From assembly GCA_900551265.1 (NCBI GenBank), contig URVL01000006.1, positions 1 through 31,551 of the forward strand: DNA of 31,551 bases. The letters are read 5' to 3'. Within the stretch, counting starts at the first letter, position 1, and every line of letters begins with the position of its first letter. The notes under the pieces are model-generated. The model saw nothing but the letters and a program-made list of their open reading frames with translations, ran no database searches and was not told the origin of the DNA. The translations under genes and the position numbers were made by a program. Source of the DNA: an uncultured Eubacteriales bacterium (lineage in GTDB: Bacteria > Bacillota > Clostridia > Oscillospirales > QAMX01). Of this stretch, positions 31,535 to 31,551 are shown in pieces.

Positions 31535-31551
31535 TGTCAGCCTCCAGAATT

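Noticed and set aside
1..31551. Mobile elements, CRISPR arrays and tRNA or rRNA genes.
   Set aside because: I found no transposase, integrase, phage gene, repeat array or tRNA-like cloverleaf on reading through the window.

Overview
The window looks like a chromosomal segment of an anaerobic member of the Bacillota, most probably class Clostridia. The reasons are the gene families (WhiA, HprK, an Asp23-family protein, a second TsaD-like M22 protein between nusB and xseA, a TSCPD protein, a MecA-like protein), strong Shine-Dalgarno sites, about half G+C, and an oxygen/NO-scavenging flavodiiron protein with rubredoxin. I cannot name a genus. I see no insertion sequences, phage genes, CRISPR arrays, tRNAs or rRNAs. 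Almost every gene is on the minus strand; the exceptions are an MNT/HEPN pair and the flavodiiron/rubredoxin pair.

Left part (1-8100), the accessory region. It holds a metallo-beta-lactamase-fold hydrolase cut by the left edge; a plus-strand nucleotidyltransferase/HEPN pair resembling a toxin-antitoxin module; and a tightly coupled minus-strand operon of a lipoprotein substrate-binding protein, an ABC permease, a short ABC ATPase and a HydE/BioB-like radical SAM enzyme. Next come a Crp/Fnr-family regulator and, divergently, a four-domain flavodiiron protein followed by a small rubredoxin. Two copies of a palindrome of the form GTTGC-N4-GCAAC lie here. One precedes the ABC/radical SAM operon and is centred about 41.5 bp upstream of the start predicted from a perfect TATAAT. 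The other is in the divergent regulator/flavodiiron intergenic region, about 40.5 bp upstream of the flavodiiron start predicted the same way. This is the class II activator geometry of the Crp/Fnr family, so the regulator, the transporter/radical SAM operon and the flavodiiron genes probably form one regulon. This is the most interesting part of the window.

Middle (8100-18660), housekeeping. A TSCPD-domain protein, asparaginyl-tRNA synthetase and a class I aminotransferase form one operon. A long operon runs asp23-nusB-tsaD-like-xseA-xseB-ispA-leuA-cimA, linking an envelope-stress-type protein, transcription antitermination, exonuclease VII, prenyl diphosphate synthesis and branched-chain amino acid entry enzymes.

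Right part (18661-31551). murB-whiA-dnaE is one operon with a TTG start for murB. hprK has its own strong promoter. A divergent MecA-like protein and tadA are translationally coupled. A response regulator, histidine kinase and HtrA protease form an envelope-stress-type operon, and an alanine/glycine:cation symporter closes the window. Several intrinsic terminators mark the transcription units. No gene-free stretch exceeds 300 bases.
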